DNA of 64,000 bases from Novosphingobium sp. 18050 (GCF_902706195.1 NZ_CACSJO010000001.1:186001-250000), one strand, 5' to 3'. Counted from the first letter of the stretch, positions 27,955 through 37,290 are shown. Translations and numbers: made by a program. Notes: generated by a model not told the origin, from the letters alone.

Positions 27955-28772
27955 CCCTCGATCCTTTCGATCTTGCGGGTGGCCTCGTCGATGGCATCGG
28001 CCACCTTGAGGACCAGTTCGCGGTCCGCGCCGTCCTGCGAGAGGCGGTCGAACATCGCGGTCTTGAGCGCATGCATGGCGCGGCGCACCGGGGCAGGGTC
28101 AACCTTGTCCCGCTGGGCGGCAAGTGCGGTGAGGCGCTCCTTGAGTTCGGCCGCCTTGGCGCTGTCCGCCTCGACCTTGACGCGGCCTTCATCGGTAACC
28201 TCGAAAGCCTTGCGCGAAGTGCCGTCCGCGACCGGCGCGATCAGGCCCGATTCCTCCATATAAGTCAGCGCGGGGTAGACCACGCCGGGGCTGGGCGCAT
28301 AGTCGCCGCCCGAAAGCGCCTCGATCTCACGGATCAGGTCGTAGCCGTGACGCGGGCTTTCCGCGATCAGCGCAAGGAGCAGGGTCTGCAGCTCGGCCTG
28401 GTCGAACAGGCGCTTGCGCCGCCCACCACCGGGGCCACCACGACCGCCGCCATCGCGGCCACCACCCGGACCACCCGGCCCCATGCCCCAACCGCCGCGC
28501 CCGCCGGGGAAGCCTTCCCCGAACCCGCCGCGTCCGCCGAAAGCACCGGCGCCCATCAGGCCGCGCACCATGGCATGCTTGCCGCGCCGGCCCAGCACCG
28601 CGCGGACTTCGTCCACGCCGTCCTCCGCCCTGGCCATCATAGCCGCCATCACCGCTTCACGGTCGAATCCGTGTCCACGCCCATGACCGAAGCCGCGGCC
28701 CCTGCGACCACGTCCGTGACCGCGCTCCTGTGTGTTGTCTTCGTTTCTCATCTTGCGTTCCATATTCTTCAT
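27951..28772 (-). CDS. PadR family transcriptional regulator with Gly/Arg-rich N-terminus
   Basis: 273 residues. The first ~120 are low-complexity Gly/Arg/His ('GHGRGRRGRGFGHGRGHG', later Gly-Gly-Arg runs). The PadR winged helix follows: 'LLLALIAESPRHGYDLIREIEALSGGDYAPSPGVVYPALTYMEESGLI'. The C-terminal helix is the dimerisation arm. Several ATGs compete at the 5' end (28772, 28763, 28751). The gene forms a two-gene operon with DUF2218. A palindrome lies just upstream, so autoregulation is likely. Confidence 0.86.
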   Translation of the reverse strand: MKNMERKMRNEDNTQERGHGRGRRGRGFGHGRGHGFDREAVMAAMMARAEDGVDEVRAVLGRRGKHAMVRGLMGAGAFGGRGGFGEGFPGGRGGWGMGPGGPGGGRDGGGRGGPGGGRRKRLFDQAELQTLLLALIAESPRHGYDLIREIEALSGGDYAPSPGVVYPALTYMEESGLIAPVADGTSRKAFEVTDEGRVKVEADSAKAAELKERLTALAAQRDKVDPAPVRRAMHALKTAMFDRLSQDGADRELVLKVADAIDEATRKIERIEG

Positions 28773-28778
28773 GATGGC

Positions 28779-28795
28779 TCTAAGATATATCTAGA
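28779..28795. promoter_or_regulatory. Candidate PadR operator
   Basis: Perfect 10-bp palindrome AGATATATCT (28783-28792), extended to TCTA/TAGA on both sides with a one-base offset. It begins 7 bp upstream of the padR start and overlaps a possible -10. On the minus strand TTGTAT lies 16 bp before TATCTT. AT-rich palindromes of this type are typical of PadR sites; binding itself is inferred. Confidence 0.5.
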
Positions 28796-28994
28796 ATGAT
28801 CTCATACAAGGGCCAAAAATGTATCCCCCTGTAATTTTTGCGTGAGCATCCCCGGACCCGCCGTTTCCAACCTGCCTCGTCGTCCCTAAGACGGGGCCAT
28901 GGCCGCGCTGTCCCTCCCTGCCCTTCATGCCAGTCACAGCGGTTGCTGGCGGCGCGATGGCGAATCTACGCGCACGATCTCCAAGGGCGAGGCA

Positions 28995-31616
28995 GTGACG
29001 GTGGCGGCCGATACGCCGCAGCTCATCCTCAACGCCCCGCTGCTGGCGACGCGGCTGGGCTATCCCGACCTCGCCGGGCTGGACCTGCTGGAACTTTACG
29101 CCTTCATCCACCCGGCGCGCTTCGTGGTGCCCACGCCCAAGGGCCTCGCCCACGCGCTGGGCCTGACCGAGCCGACCGGAGACCCCGACGTGCCCCGCCT
29201 GCTGCAGGAAGCAGCCGGAGCCCTGCTCGAAATGTGCGAAAGCGATGCGTGGCCCGAGCGCGAGGGCGCATGGACCGCACTGCAATCGCTCACCAAGATG
29301 CGCTGGCCGTGGTCCACCCTGCTCTCCCCCCGCGTCCGCCGCCCGGAACGCGCCGAGCGCTGGCTGTTCACCCGTCTGCCCGAATGGGAGGAAAGCCCCG
29401 AACCCGCGCAGCCCCGCCAGATCGTGCTGGAGGACGAGGCCGTGCTGGCCCGGCTGGCGCAGTTGACCGGATCGAGCGCCGAACAGCGCCCCGGCCAGCG
29501 CGCCTACGCCGCCGAGGCCGCCCACGCCTTCGCCCCGCGCGAACGGTCTGGCCGCCCGCATGTCCTGCTGGCGCAGGCCGGCACCGGCATCGGCAAGACG
29601 CTGGGCTACCTCGCCCCCACCTCGCTGTGGACCGAGCAGTCCGGCGGCACGGTATGGGTTTCCACTTATACCAAGGCGCTGCAACGCCAGCTTCGGCAGG
29701 AAAGCCGCCGGGCCTGGCCGGAACGCCGCGCCGACGGCACCCGCCCGGTCGTGGTGCGCAAGGGCCGCGAGAATTACCTGTGCCTGCTCAATCTGGAGGA
29801 TGCGCTGCAAGGCGGCTATCAGGGCCGCGCAGCGATCCTGGCGCAGCTGGTAGCGCGCTGGGCCGCCTATAGCCGCGACGGCGACATGATCGGCGGCGAC
29901 CTGCCGGGCTGGCTGGGCACGCTGTTTCGCCAGCGCGGCATCGCCTCGCTCACCGACCAGCGCGGCGAATGCGTCTATGCTGGCTGTCCGCACTACCGCA
30001 AATGCTTCATCGAGCGCGCCACCCGCGCCAGCATCGGCGCCGACCTGGTGATCGGCAATCACGCGCTGGTCATGGTCAATGCCGCGCGCGGCCGCGATCC
30101 CGCATCACGCCCCACCCGCATCGTCTTCGACGAGGGCCACCACGTCTTCGACGCCGCCGATTCGACCTTTGCCGCTGCCCTCACCGGGGCCGAGGCGATC
30201 GAACTGCGGCGCTGGGTGATCGGCCCGGAAAAGAACGCACGCGGCCGCCGCCGGGGCCTAGCCGCGCGCCTCGCCGACATCGCCAGCTATGACGAGGTCG
30301 GCGGCAAGGCCATCACCGATGCCCGCGCCGCCGCAGAAGCCCTTCCCGGCGACGGCTGGATGCAGCGTCTGGCCGAAAACGCCGCCTCCGGCCCGCTGGA
30401 GGAACTGCTCTCGGCCGTGCGCGCCACCGTCTACGCCCGCGACGAAAGCGGCGGGCAGGACGCTGGCTATGCGCTGGAAACCGAGGCGGCCGGGCTGGAG
30501 GGCGCTTTCGTCGAAGTGTCGCAGGCCGCGCGCATGGCGCTGGTGGAACTGCGCCAACCGCTGATCCGCCTCGGCATGAGGCTGGAAGCCCTGCTGGAAG
30601 AACCGCCAGACTGGCTCGACGGCCCCGGCCGCGCGCGGCTGGAAGGTGCCCGTCATTCGCTGACATGGCGCGTCGACACCCTCGCCGCGTGGGAATCGCT
30701 GCTCAACCGGCTGGGCGGCGCGGCCGATCCCGAATTCGTCGACTGGCTGGCGGTGGACCGCTCCGAGGCGCGGGAATACGACATCGGCATCCATCGCCGC
30801 TGGCTCGACCCAATGAAGCCTTTCGCCAAAGTGGTACTCGAACCCGCCCACGGCGTGATGCTGACGTCGGCCACGCTGCGCGACGGGCAGAACTGGGACA
30901 AGGCAGTGGCCAAATCGGGCGCTGCGCAGATCGACGTGGCGCCGCGCCTGTCCGCGCACCAAAGCCCGTTCGACTATGCCGCGCAGGCCGAAGTGCTGAT
31001 CGTAACCGATGTGCCCAAGGGCGATATCCCTGCGTTAGCGGGGGCTTATGGCCGCCTTATCGAGGCTTCGCAGGGCGGCGCACTGGGCCTGTTCACCGCG
31101 ATCCGCCGCCTGCGGGCAGTACACGGCCGCATCGCCGACCGCCTCGCGCGTGGCGGACTGCCGCTTTACGCCCAGCATGTCGACCCGATCGACACCGGCA
31201 CGCTGGTTGACATTTTCCGCGACGATCCCGCCGCATCGCTGCTGGGCACCGACGCCCTGCGCGACGGGGTGGACGTGCCCGGCCATTCGCTGCGGCTCGT
31301 CGTGATGGAACAGGTGCCCTGGCCGCGCCCCTCGATCCTCCACCGCGCACGGCGGCTGGCGAACGGGGGCAGTGCCTACGACGATTCGCTCATCCGCGCG
31401 AAGCTGGCGCAGGCCTTCGGGCGCCTGATCCGCAGCCGCGAGGATCATGGCCATTTCGTGGTGCTCTCGCCCGCGTTTCCCTCGCGCCTGCTCTCCGCGT
31501 TCCCGCAAGGAACCCCGATCCGGCGGATTTCGCTGGAGGAGGCTTTACATCGCGTGGCCGCCCATGCTTCAGGGGCACCGGCCGTCCCGGCCGAAGATAC
31601 CTCGCCGCTGTTCTGA
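28995..31616 (+). CDS. ATP-dependent DNA helicase, XPD/DinG type with Fe-S motif
   Basis: Superfamily 2 helicase. Walker A 'AGTGIGKTLGYLAP' is near residue 195 and the DEAH-type box reads 'VFDEGHH'. Four cysteines surround the predicted [4Fe-4S] cluster: one in 'NYLCLLN', then C-x4-C-x5-C in 'GECVYAGCPHYRKC', the DinG spacing. C-terminal motifs include 'LTSATLRDGQ' and 'LLGTDALRDGVDVPG'. I prefer the GTG at 28995, which has a purine-rich GGGCGAGG upstream; ATG 28899 would add 32 residues without family character. Likely repair or R-loop/lesion processing. Confidence 0.86.
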   Translation: MTVAADTPQLILNAPLLATRLGYPDLAGLDLLELYAFIHPARFVVPTPKGLAHALGLTEPTGDPDVPRLLQEAAGALLEMCESDAWPEREGAWTALQSLTKMRWPWSTLLSPRVRRPERAERWLFTRLPEWEESPEPAQPRQIVLEDEAVLARLAQLTGSSAEQRPGQRAYAAEAAHAFAPRERSGRPHVLLAQAGTGIGKTLGYLAPTSLWTEQSGGTVWVSTYTKALQRQLRQESRRAWPERRADGTRPVVVRKGRENYLCLLNLEDALQGGYQGRAAILAQLVARWAAYSRDGDMIGGDLPGWLGTLFRQRGIASLTDQRGECVYAGCPHYRKCFIERATRASIGADLVIGNHALVMVNAARGRDPASRPTRIVFDEGHHVFDAADSTFAAALTGAEAIELRRWVIGPEKNARGRRRGLAARLADIASYDEVGGKAITDARAAAEALPGDGWMQRLAENAASGPLEELLSAVRATVYARDESGGQDAGYALETEAAGLEGAFVEVSQAARMALVELRQPLIRLGMRLEALLEEPPDWLDGPGRARLEGARHSLTWRVDTLAAWESLLNRLGGAADPEFVDWLAVDRSEAREYDIGIHRRWLDPMKPFAKVVLEPAHGVMLTSATLRDGQNWDKAVAKSGAAQIDVAPRLSAHQSPFDYAAQAEVLIVTDVPKGDIPALAGAYGRLIEASQGGALGLFTAIRRLRAVHGRIADRLARGGLPLYAQHVDPIDTGTLVDIFRDDPAASLLGTDALRDGVDVPGHSLRLVVMEQVPWPRPSILHRARRLANGGSAYDDSLIRAKLAQAFGRLIRSREDHGHFVVLSPAFPSRLLSAFPQGTPIRRISLEEALHRVAAHASGAPAVPAEDTSPLF

Positions 31617-31646
31617 CCCCCCCGCTGCAGGAACTGGTTCGCAATC

Positions 31647-32204
31647 ATGAAGACCCTGGGCATTTTCCGCCACGCCAAATCGGACTGGAACGACGCGCGC
31701 TTGCGTGACTTCGACCGTCCGCTGAACAAGCGTGGCCGGGTCGGCGCGGGCGTCATGGGCAAGCACATCCGCGATTATGGGCGGGAGAATCTGGTCGGCT
31801 GGAAGCGTATCCTCGCATCCCCCGCCGTGCGCGTAACCCAGACCATCGAGCTGGCCGGGGAGGCCGCAGGCGAAACCCCGCCAATCACCTGGGACCGGCG
31901 CATCTACCTAGCCAATTCGGCAACGCTGATGGACGTGCTGCGCGAGCAGGATGAAAATCCGCGCTCGATCCTGCTGGTGGGGCACAACCCGGGGCTGGAA
32001 GACCTGATCTTCGACCTCGTGCCCGACGACGGCTCAAGCCCGATGCGCGACGTGGTGGAGGACAAGTTTCCCACCGCGGCCTACGCCGTGGTCCAGCTCG
32101 ATATCGAGAACTGGGCCGATCTGGGCGAAAACTGCGGGCGGCTCGTCCATCTTATCCGCCCGCGCGATCTCGACCCTTCGCTCGGGCCTAACCTGAACGA
32201 CTGA
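31647..32204 (+). CDS. Histidine phosphatase, SixA-like
   Basis: Member of the phosphoglycerate-mutase/histidine-phosphatase family, 185 residues. N-terminal RHG motif variant 'LGIFRHAKSDWND' carries the phosphate-accepting His. 'RILASPAVRVTQTIELAG' and 'LLVGHNPGLEDLIFDLV' (second catalytic His) complete the SixA pattern. SixA dephosphorylates HPt-type phosphohistidines or PTS proteins in E. coli. It starts 30 bp after the helicase stop, so probably cotranscribed. Confidence 0.87.
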   Translation: MKTLGIFRHAKSDWNDARLRDFDRPLNKRGRVGAGVMGKHIRDYGRENLVGWKRILASPAVRVTQTIELAGEAAGETPPITWDRRIYLANSATLMDVLREQDENPRSILLVGHNPGLEDLIFDLVPDDGSSPMRDVVEDKFPTAAYAVVQLDIENWADLGENCGRLVHLIRPRDLDPSLGPNLND

Positions 32205-32215
32205 ACAGGCGGGGT

Positions 32216-32371
32216 TCAACCCGCCTTCTTGGCCTTGTGCTCGGCCAGCAGCTTGTCCAGTTCCTCGATCCTGAGCCGCTCGGGCGTGCCCTTGGCAAGG
32301 CCCTTCAGGCGGCAGGCGGCCCAGAGACTCTTGCGCTCGGATTGCAGCGCCTTCAAATATAGATCAGCCAT
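32216..32371 (-). CDS. Small basic protein (51 aa) coupled to rsgA
   Basis: Short frame from ATG 32371 to TGA 32216, reading 'MADLYLKALQSERKSLWAAC', then a Lys/Leu-rich helix ending in 'LLAEHKAKKAG'. Its start is 3 bp after the rsgA stop, and AAGGAA lies 6 bp before the ATG inside the rsgA tail. This favours a genuine, coupled gene. It is amphipathic and helical, with no signal peptide and no domain I recognise. Given RsgA's role, a ribosome-related function is possible but is only inference. Confidence 0.72.
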   Translation of the reverse strand: MADLYLKALQSERKSLWAACRLKGLAKGTPERLRIEELDKLLAEHKAKKAG

Positions 32372-32374
32372 ACG

Positions 32375-33397
32375 TTATTTCCTTTTTCCGGTGCCCCGCG
32401 TGCGGCTGCGCCGCTCCGCCAGGCTGTCGGTATTGACGATGTCCTCGGCAGACAGCTTGCGCCATCGCTCGAGGCGGGTGACTGTCAGCGTGCCCTGCGC
32501 CAGGGCCGCCTGAATGGCGCATCCCGGCTCGGCCTCGTGGCTGCAGTTGGTGAAGCGGCATTCCAGCGTCAGGGCGACGATGTCGTCGAACACTTCGGCA
32601 ATCCCGGAGGTCGCGTCCGAGATCTGGAATTCGCGCATGCCGGGGGTGTCCATCAGCCAGCCCCCCTGATTTAGCCGATGCATCTCGCGCACGGTGGTCG
32701 TGTGCCGACCCTTGCCGTCGATTTCGCGTACTTCCTGGGTCAGAATACTGTCAGAACCGCGCAGCGTGTTGACCAGCGTGGACTTACCCACACCCGACGA
32801 ACCCAGCAGCGCAACCGTCTCGCCAAGCCCGCAGCGACCGGCAAGGCGGGCCACGCTCGCGGGATCGCGCGCATTGACCAGCTCGACCTGAAGACCAGGC
32901 TGCAATTCGCGCGCAGCCTCGCGAAACGCCTCGGGCTCATCGGTAAGGTCAATCTTGGTGAGCACCACGACCGGCGTCACCCCGACTTCGCGCGCCAGAA
33001 CCAGATAACGCTCCAGCCTCGGAACACTGAAATCCTGGTTGCAGGAGGCGACGATGAAAAGCGTATCGACGTTGGCGGCGATGAGCTGAATGCTGCGGCC
33101 GTGACCCGGCGCGGGACGCTTGAACAGGTTCACGCGGGTAAGGATACGCATCACTTCCCGGCTCTCCCGGTCGATGAGCAGCCAGTCGCCGACCGTGGGG
33201 CGATCTTCCTCGCCCTGAGAATCGGAAATGCGGGGGGGAATCATGGCCTCCAGTTCCTCGCCCGCAACCGCGATCATGCCGCGGTACACGGCCATGACAC
33301 GAACCGGCTGGCATTGCTGGTCTTCCTCGGCCGAAACCTGCGCGCTGAAAACCGGCTTCCAGCCAAGATCGGCGAGAGTGGGTACATTCACTTCCAT
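32375..33397 (-). CDS. rsgA: Small ribosomal subunit biogenesis GTPase RsgA
   Basis: Circularly permuted GTPase that checks 30S maturation. 340 residues: N-terminal OB domain, then G4 'LTKIDL', G1 'GSSGVGKSTL' and G3 'DTPGMREF' in the permuted order G4-G1-G3. The C-terminal zinc finger is 'ECRFTNCSHEAEPGC'. ATG 33397 is chosen; the 35-residue upstream extension is Pro/Ser-rich and unlike the family. Followed immediately by the 51-residue protein. Confidence 0.94.
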   Translation of the reverse strand: MEVNVPTLADLGWKPVFSAQVSAEEDQQCQPVRVMAVYRGMIAVAGEELEAMIPPRISDSQGEEDRPTVGDWLLIDRESREVMRILTRVNLFKRPAPGHGRSIQLIAANVDTLFIVASCNQDFSVPRLERYLVLAREVGVTPVVVLTKIDLTDEPEAFREAARELQPGLQVELVNARDPASVARLAGRCGLGETVALLGSSGVGKSTLVNTLRGSDSILTQEVREIDGKGRHTTTVREMHRLNQGGWLMDTPGMREFQISDATSGIAEVFDDIVALTLECRFTNCSHEAEPGCAIQAALAQGTLTVTRLERWRKLSAEDIVNTDSLAERRSRTRGTGKRK

Positions 33398-33591
33398 GAG
33401 ACTTCGGCAGCGACCTTCTGGTTCGGCCCCGGCCAGCGGGGAAAGGAGCGACAGGTGGTCAGGCAGATCCGGCGCGCTACCGCACGCCGGGCCACCCGCC
33501 ATCCAAGGCGTCCATGGCGCATACAGATCAACGGGTCAGTTGGATATGGCTGCATTCACTTGCCCGCATCGCAGGCCGGCAACCGAGCCGT

Positions 33592-34029
33592 TTAGGCTAC
33601 GGCCAGCCCCGCAGCGAGTTCGGCGCGAATCGCAGCAAGTTTCCCAAAGAACTCTTCGTCGACCGACTTGGTAGCAACTTCGGGAACGGCTTGCGGAATA
33701 CTTGCATCTGACTGCAATAACTTGTCCGCGATGACTTTCTCAGCGCCGCGTAGTGTATAGCCCTCGCGGTGGACGAGATGGTCGATCTGGGCGATCAGCG
33801 CCACGTCCTCGGGCCGGTAATACCGGCGCGAACCGCTGCGCTTGATCGGGCTGAGGGCGGAAAACTGTTCTTCCCAGTAGCGCAGAACATGGGGGCGAAT
33901 TCCCAGAGCCTTGCCGACCTCACCAATGGTGCGCAGCGCTCCGGGGTCCTTGCCGTCGTCGAATATCGGCACAACACCGCGGCCCGTGTCGCTGGAAACC
34001 TGGTCTGCCTGGGTGTCTGAAACGCTCAT
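33592..34029 (-). CDS. MerR family transcriptional regulator
   Basis: 145 residues. MerR HTH: 'RTIGEVGKALGIRPHVLRYWEEQF', followed by 'RSGSRRYYRPEDVALIAQIDHLV', the wing region. The C-terminus is short and lacks metal-binding cysteines. It follows ihfA by 28 bp on the same strand, the conserved ihfA-merR arrangement in alphaproteobacteria. Target unknown. Confidence 0.9.
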   Translation of the reverse strand: MSVSDTQADQVSSDTGRGVVPIFDDGKDPGALRTIGEVGKALGIRPHVLRYWEEQFSALSPIKRSGSRRYYRPEDVALIAQIDHLVHREGYTLRGAEKVIADKLLQSDASIPQAVPEVATKSVDEEFFGKLAAIRAELAAGLAVA

Positions 34030-34057
34030 ACCTGCCTTATCCCGAAGGGTTTTCCCT

Positions 34058-34354
34058 TCAATCCTGGGCGATACGGTCCTTCAACATCTGGCTGGCCCGG
34101 AAGGTCATCACGCGCCTTGGCGTGATCGGCACTTCCACGCCGGTCTTGGGATTACGGCCGACCCGTTCGCCCTTGTCGCGAAGCAGGAAGGTCCCGAAGC
34201 CCGAGATCTTGACGTTCTCGCCATTGCTGAGAGCCGAGCACATCTGCTGGAGGATCGACTCCACCATGGCAAGCGACTCCGCCCTGGATATGCCCAGTTT
34301 CTTGTGAATGGCTTCGGCGATCTCTGCCCTGGTCAAAGTATCTGTTGAGCGCAT
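34058..34354 (-). CDS. ihfA: Integration host factor subunit alpha
   Basis: DNA-bending HU/IHF-family protein, 98 residues, partner of IhfB. '[30 protein letters not shown]' and the beta-arm '[26 protein letters not shown]' are standard, with the arm-tip Pro after NPKTG. ATG 34354 is preferred to the TTG one codon earlier. It lies between fabH and merR and may have its own promoter in the 107 bp upstream. Confidence 0.94.
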   Translation of the reverse strand: MRSTDTLTRAEIAEAIHKKLGISRAESLAMVESILQQMCSALSNGENVKISGFGTFLLRDKGERVGRNPKTGVEVPITPRRVMTFRASQMLKDRIAQD

Positions 34355-34461
34355 CAAGCCCGCATCCCCTTCGTGCGCTGATGCAGTGATAATATGAAAA
34401 ACCGCGAAGAAAGCAATGCTGCGTCCAATATTGAACGCAACTGGACCAATTCAGGCAACCA

Positions 34462-35433
34462 TTAGACCCGAATCAGGCTTGCACCCCACGTAAATCCGCC
34501 ACCCATGGCCTCAAGCATGACCAAATCACCGACCTTGATGCGCCCGTCGCGGACCGCCTGGTCCAGAGCGAGGGGGACCGAAGCGGCCGAGGTGTTGGCG
34601 TGCTGACCGACCGTCATGACCACCTTCTCGGCAGGCATGTTGAGCTTCCTCGCGGTCGCATCGAGAATGCGCGCATTGGCCTGGTGGGGTACCAGCCAGT
34701 CGATGTCGTTGGTGGAAAGTCCAACTTCATCAAGGACTTCGCGTAGAACCTCGGCGAGATTGACGACAGCGTGGCGAAAAACCTCGCGGCCTTTCATACG
34801 CAGCTTGCCGACCGTTCCGGTGGTCGAAGGACCACCGTCGACGAAGAGTAACTGGTTGTGCGCGCCGTCAGCGTGAAGACGGGTGGCTAGGATACCCCGG
34901 GGGTTTTCACCCTCCTGTTCCTGCGCTTCAAGAACAATAGCGCCGGCGCCATCGCCGAAAAGGACGCAAGTCGTGCGATCTTCCCAGTCGAGGATGCGGC
35001 TGAAGGTTTCCGAACCGATTACGAGCGCGCGCCTGGCCATGCCTGTGCGCAGCATCGAATCGGCGACGCCCATGGCATAGAGAAAGCCCGAGCATACAGC
35101 GGCAACATCGAAGGCGATGCCGCCCGCGCGGCAACCCAGGTTGCGCTGGACGATCGTGGCGCTGGCCGGGAAGGTCTGATCGGGCGTCGCGGTGGCGAGC
35201 ACGATGAGATCGATCGACGCCGCATCGATTCCCGCGGCCTCGATCGCCTTGCGGCCTGCCTCGGTGGCAAGGCTGGACGTGGTTTCGTCCGGCGCGGCGA
35301 TGTAGCGGTTGGTGATGCCGGTACGCTCGACGATCCACTCATCGGTGGTGTCGACCCGCGTTGCGAGTTCGGCGTTGCTGACAGCCTGGCGCGGAAGCGC
35401 CGAGCCGGTTCCGATCAGGACCGAACGTAGCAT
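34462..35433 (-). CDS. fabH: 3-oxoacyl-ACP synthase III (FabH)
   Basis: Starts fatty-acid synthesis by condensing acetyl-CoA with malonyl-ACP. 323 residues. Catalytic triad: Cys114 in '[11 protein letters not shown]', His in '[11 protein letters not shown]' and Asn in '[10 protein letters not shown]'. The ATG overlaps the plsX stop by one base (TGATG at 35431-35435), giving tight coupling in the rpmF-plsX-fabH operon. Confidence 0.96.
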   Translation of the reverse strand: MLRSVLIGTGSALPRQAVSNAELATRVDTTDEWIVERTGITNRYIAAPDETTSSLATEAGRKAIEAAGIDAASIDLIVLATATPDQTFPASATIVQRNLGCRAGGIAFDVAAVCSGFLYAMGVADSMLRTGMARRALVIGSETFSRILDWEDRTTCVLFGDGAGAIVLEAQEQEGENPRGILATRLHADGAHNQLLFVDGGPSTTGTVGKLRMKGREVFRHAVVNLAEVLREVLDEVGLSTNDIDWLVPHQANARILDATARKLNMPAEKVVMTVGQHANTSAASVPLALDQAVRDGRIKVGDLVMLEAMGGGFTWGASLIRV

Positions 35434-36494
35434 CAGGCGCTTTCTTCCTGGACACGTGGCATACGCAAGGTCGACCCTCCCAGGCGGGCAAGGTCGGCGG
35501 TGATGCGCTCTGTCACGTTTTCCTCCAGGAGCCGCGCGGTGACCGCCACGGCATTGGCCACTCCGGCAGCGTTGGCGCTACCGTGGCTCTTCACGACAAT
35601 GCCGTTGAGGCCAAGGAAGACCGCGCCATTGTGATTGTTGGGATCGAGATGATACTTGAGCAGCTCGGTCGCCGGTTTCGAGATCAGGAAGCCGATCTTC
35701 GAACGCAGCGAACTGGAGAAGCCACGCTTCAACAGGTCGGCCACGAATCGCGCCGTGCCCTCGACCGCCTTCAGGGCGACATTGCCGGAGAAACCATCGG
35801 TCACGACGACATCGACCTCACCGCGGCAGATCTTGTCCGCCTCGGTGAAGCCGTCGAACGACATCGACAGGTCGCCGGCCGCACGCCTGAGAATGGCGGC
35901 GGCATCGCGCACCTCGTCGGTGCCCTTGATTTCTTCGCTGCCGATGTTGAGCAGCCGCACGCGCGGCTGTTCACGCCCGGTCGCAATACGGGAATAGGCA
36001 GCGCCCATCACCGCGAACTGGACCAGGTTACGGCTGTCGCACTCGGTGTTCGCACCAAGGTCGAGCATGACGACATCACTGTCGCCCAGCGACGGCAGCA
36101 AGGCTGCTAGCGCGGGACGATCGATACCAGGCATCGTACGCAGCGAGAGCTTTGCGATGGCCATCAACGCGCCGGTATTGCCGGCACTTACGGCCGCGCC
36201 GGCATTGCCGAGCTTGACCGCTTCGATGGCCTTGCCCATCGACGTACCCTTGGCACGCCGCAAGGCCTGGCTCGGCTTGTCCTCGCCGCTGATGACGCCT
36301 TCGGTATGAAGGATCTCGGAGCTGGCCCGCAAGTTGGGATGCGATTCGAGCGCGGCTTTAATCCGCGTCTCATCACCCACAAGCAGGAACTTGAAACGGT
36401 CGTGCCGGCGGCGCGCGAGTGCGGCGCCGTCGATCATGACACGCACGCCCTCGTCACCGCCCATCGCGTCAATGGCGATACGCGGCAAACTCAT
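35433..36494 (-). CDS. plsX: Phosphate acyltransferase PlsX
   Basis: Makes acyl-phosphate from acyl-ACP for phospholipid synthesis; a peripheral membrane enzyme. 353 residues starting '[12 protein letters not shown]', the PlsX N-terminal signature. '[16 protein letters not shown]' and '[15 protein letters not shown]' are further family blocks. It lies between rpmF (29 bp upstream) and fabH, the conserved bacterial order. Confidence 0.96.
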   Translation of the reverse strand: MSLPRIAIDAMGGDEGVRVMIDGAALARRRHDRFKFLLVGDETRIKAALESHPNLRASSEILHTEGVISGEDKPSQALRRAKGTSMGKAIEAVKLGNAGAAVSAGNTGALMAIAKLSLRTMPGIDRPALAALLPSLGDSDVVMLDLGANTECDSRNLVQFAVMGAAYSRIATGREQPRVRLLNIGSEEIKGTDEVRDAAAILRRAAGDLSMSFDGFTEADKICRGEVDVVVTDGFSGNVALKAVEGTARFVADLLKRGFSSSLRSKIGFLISKPATELLKYHLDPNNHNGAVFLGLNGIVVKSHGSANAAGVANAVAVTARLLEENVTERITADLARLGGSTLRMPRVQEESA

Positions 36495-36523
36495 GGGCTC
36501 TCTCCGAAATTCGTCAGGTGTCT

Positions 36524-36703
36524 TTAAACTTCGACCGCGACGATTTCACGACCGTTGTAGTGACCGCAAGCACCGCACAGGTTGTGCGGACGCTTCAGTT
36601 CGCCGCAGTTCGAGCACTCATGGAATGCTGCGACCGTAAGCGCGTCATGGCTACGACGCATACCGCGGCGGGAAGGGGAAACTTTTCTTTTAGGGACAGC
36701 CAT
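36524..36703 (-). CDS. rpmF: 50S ribosomal protein L32
   Basis: 59-residue ribosomal protein starting '[20 protein letters not shown]', then two zinc-type cysteine pairs: Cys-x2-Cys in 'ECSNCGE' and Cys-x2-Cys in 'LCGACGH'. It ends '[10 protein letters not shown]'. First gene of the rpmF-plsX-fabH operon on minus. Its leader contains a terminator-like hairpin (see 36737-36773). Confidence 0.96.
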   Translation of the reverse strand: MAVPKRKVSPSRRGMRRSHDALTVAAFHECSNCGELKRPHNLCGACGHYNGREIVAVEV

Positions 36704-36736
36704 TTCGGCACCTGTTCCTGGAACTGCTGTTCTGTA

Positions 36737-36773
36737 AAAAACGCCGCCAATGGCCGAAGTCGGACATGGCGGC
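36737..36773 (-). terminator. Terminator-like hairpin in the rpmF leader
   Basis: On the minus strand GCCGCCA...TGGCGGC, with an inner CCGA/TCGG pairing, is followed at once by G and six Ts. It ends 34 bp upstream of the rpmF start. No gene upstream on minus needs it, because the upstream neighbour is on plus, so it may be an attenuator in the rpmF 5' leader. Confidence 0.6.
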
Positions 36774-36786
36774 TTGCGAAGGCGCG

Positions 36787-36814
36787 CCTATACCTCATTT
36801 CAGGCGAGTTGCAA
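36787..36814 (-). promoter_or_regulatory. Candidate sigma-70-type promoter of rpmF
   Basis: On minus: -35 TTGCAA (36814-36809), 16-bp spacer, -10 TATAGG (36792-36787). The predicted start near 36780 is just before the leader hairpin. Assigned from consensus only. Confidence 0.45.
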
Positions 36815-36887
36815 CCCGTTACTCCCTCGCTCATGACAACCACGAACGAGCCCAAGCCGACATTCGGCCTACCCGGAGCACCATTAG

Positions 36888-37280
36888 ATGATTCTGCAGA
36901 CCACCCTGAGCCTTGCGGCAGCGGCAGCCGTGCTAAACTTCTGGCTCGCGGTCCGCACCGGCAAGGTCCGCTTTGGCAGTAAAGTATGGCACGGCGATGG
37001 CGGCAACCCGATTCTTTTGCAGCGCATGCGCGCTCATTCGAACTACGTAGAGAATACGCCTTTCGTACTGATTCTCATCGCTGCGATCGAAATGACCGGC
37101 AAGGGCGGCACCTGGCTCGCGGTCGTCGGCTCGCTCTACATGTTGGCACGCATCGCCCATGCCTTCGGGATGGACAAGGCCGAGCAGTCGCCGCTGCGCG
37201 CAATCGGGTTCATCACCACCGTGCTGGTACTGCTGGGCCTGTCGGCGATGGCCATACTGATCGCGCTGGGGCGCTTCTGA
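36888..37280 (+). CDS. MAPEG family membrane protein
   Basis: 130-residue, four-helix inner-membrane protein of the membrane-associated eicosanoid/glutathione metabolism family. Signature: 'ILLQRMRAHSNYVENTPFVLILIAAIE' (the RxxxN.xE block) and 'LYMLARIAHAFGM' (YxxxRxxH). Bacterial members are thought to be glutathione-linked detoxification enzymes; activity is inferred. Stands alone on plus, divergent from rpmF. Confidence 0.88.
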   Translation: MILQTTLSLAAAAAVLNFWLAVRTGKVRFGSKVWHGDGGNPILLQRMRAHSNYVENTPFVLILIAAIEMTGKGGTWLAVVGSLYMLARIAHAFGMDKAEQSPLRAIGFITTVLVLLGLSAMAILIALGRF

Positions 37281-37290
37281 AGGATTATAA

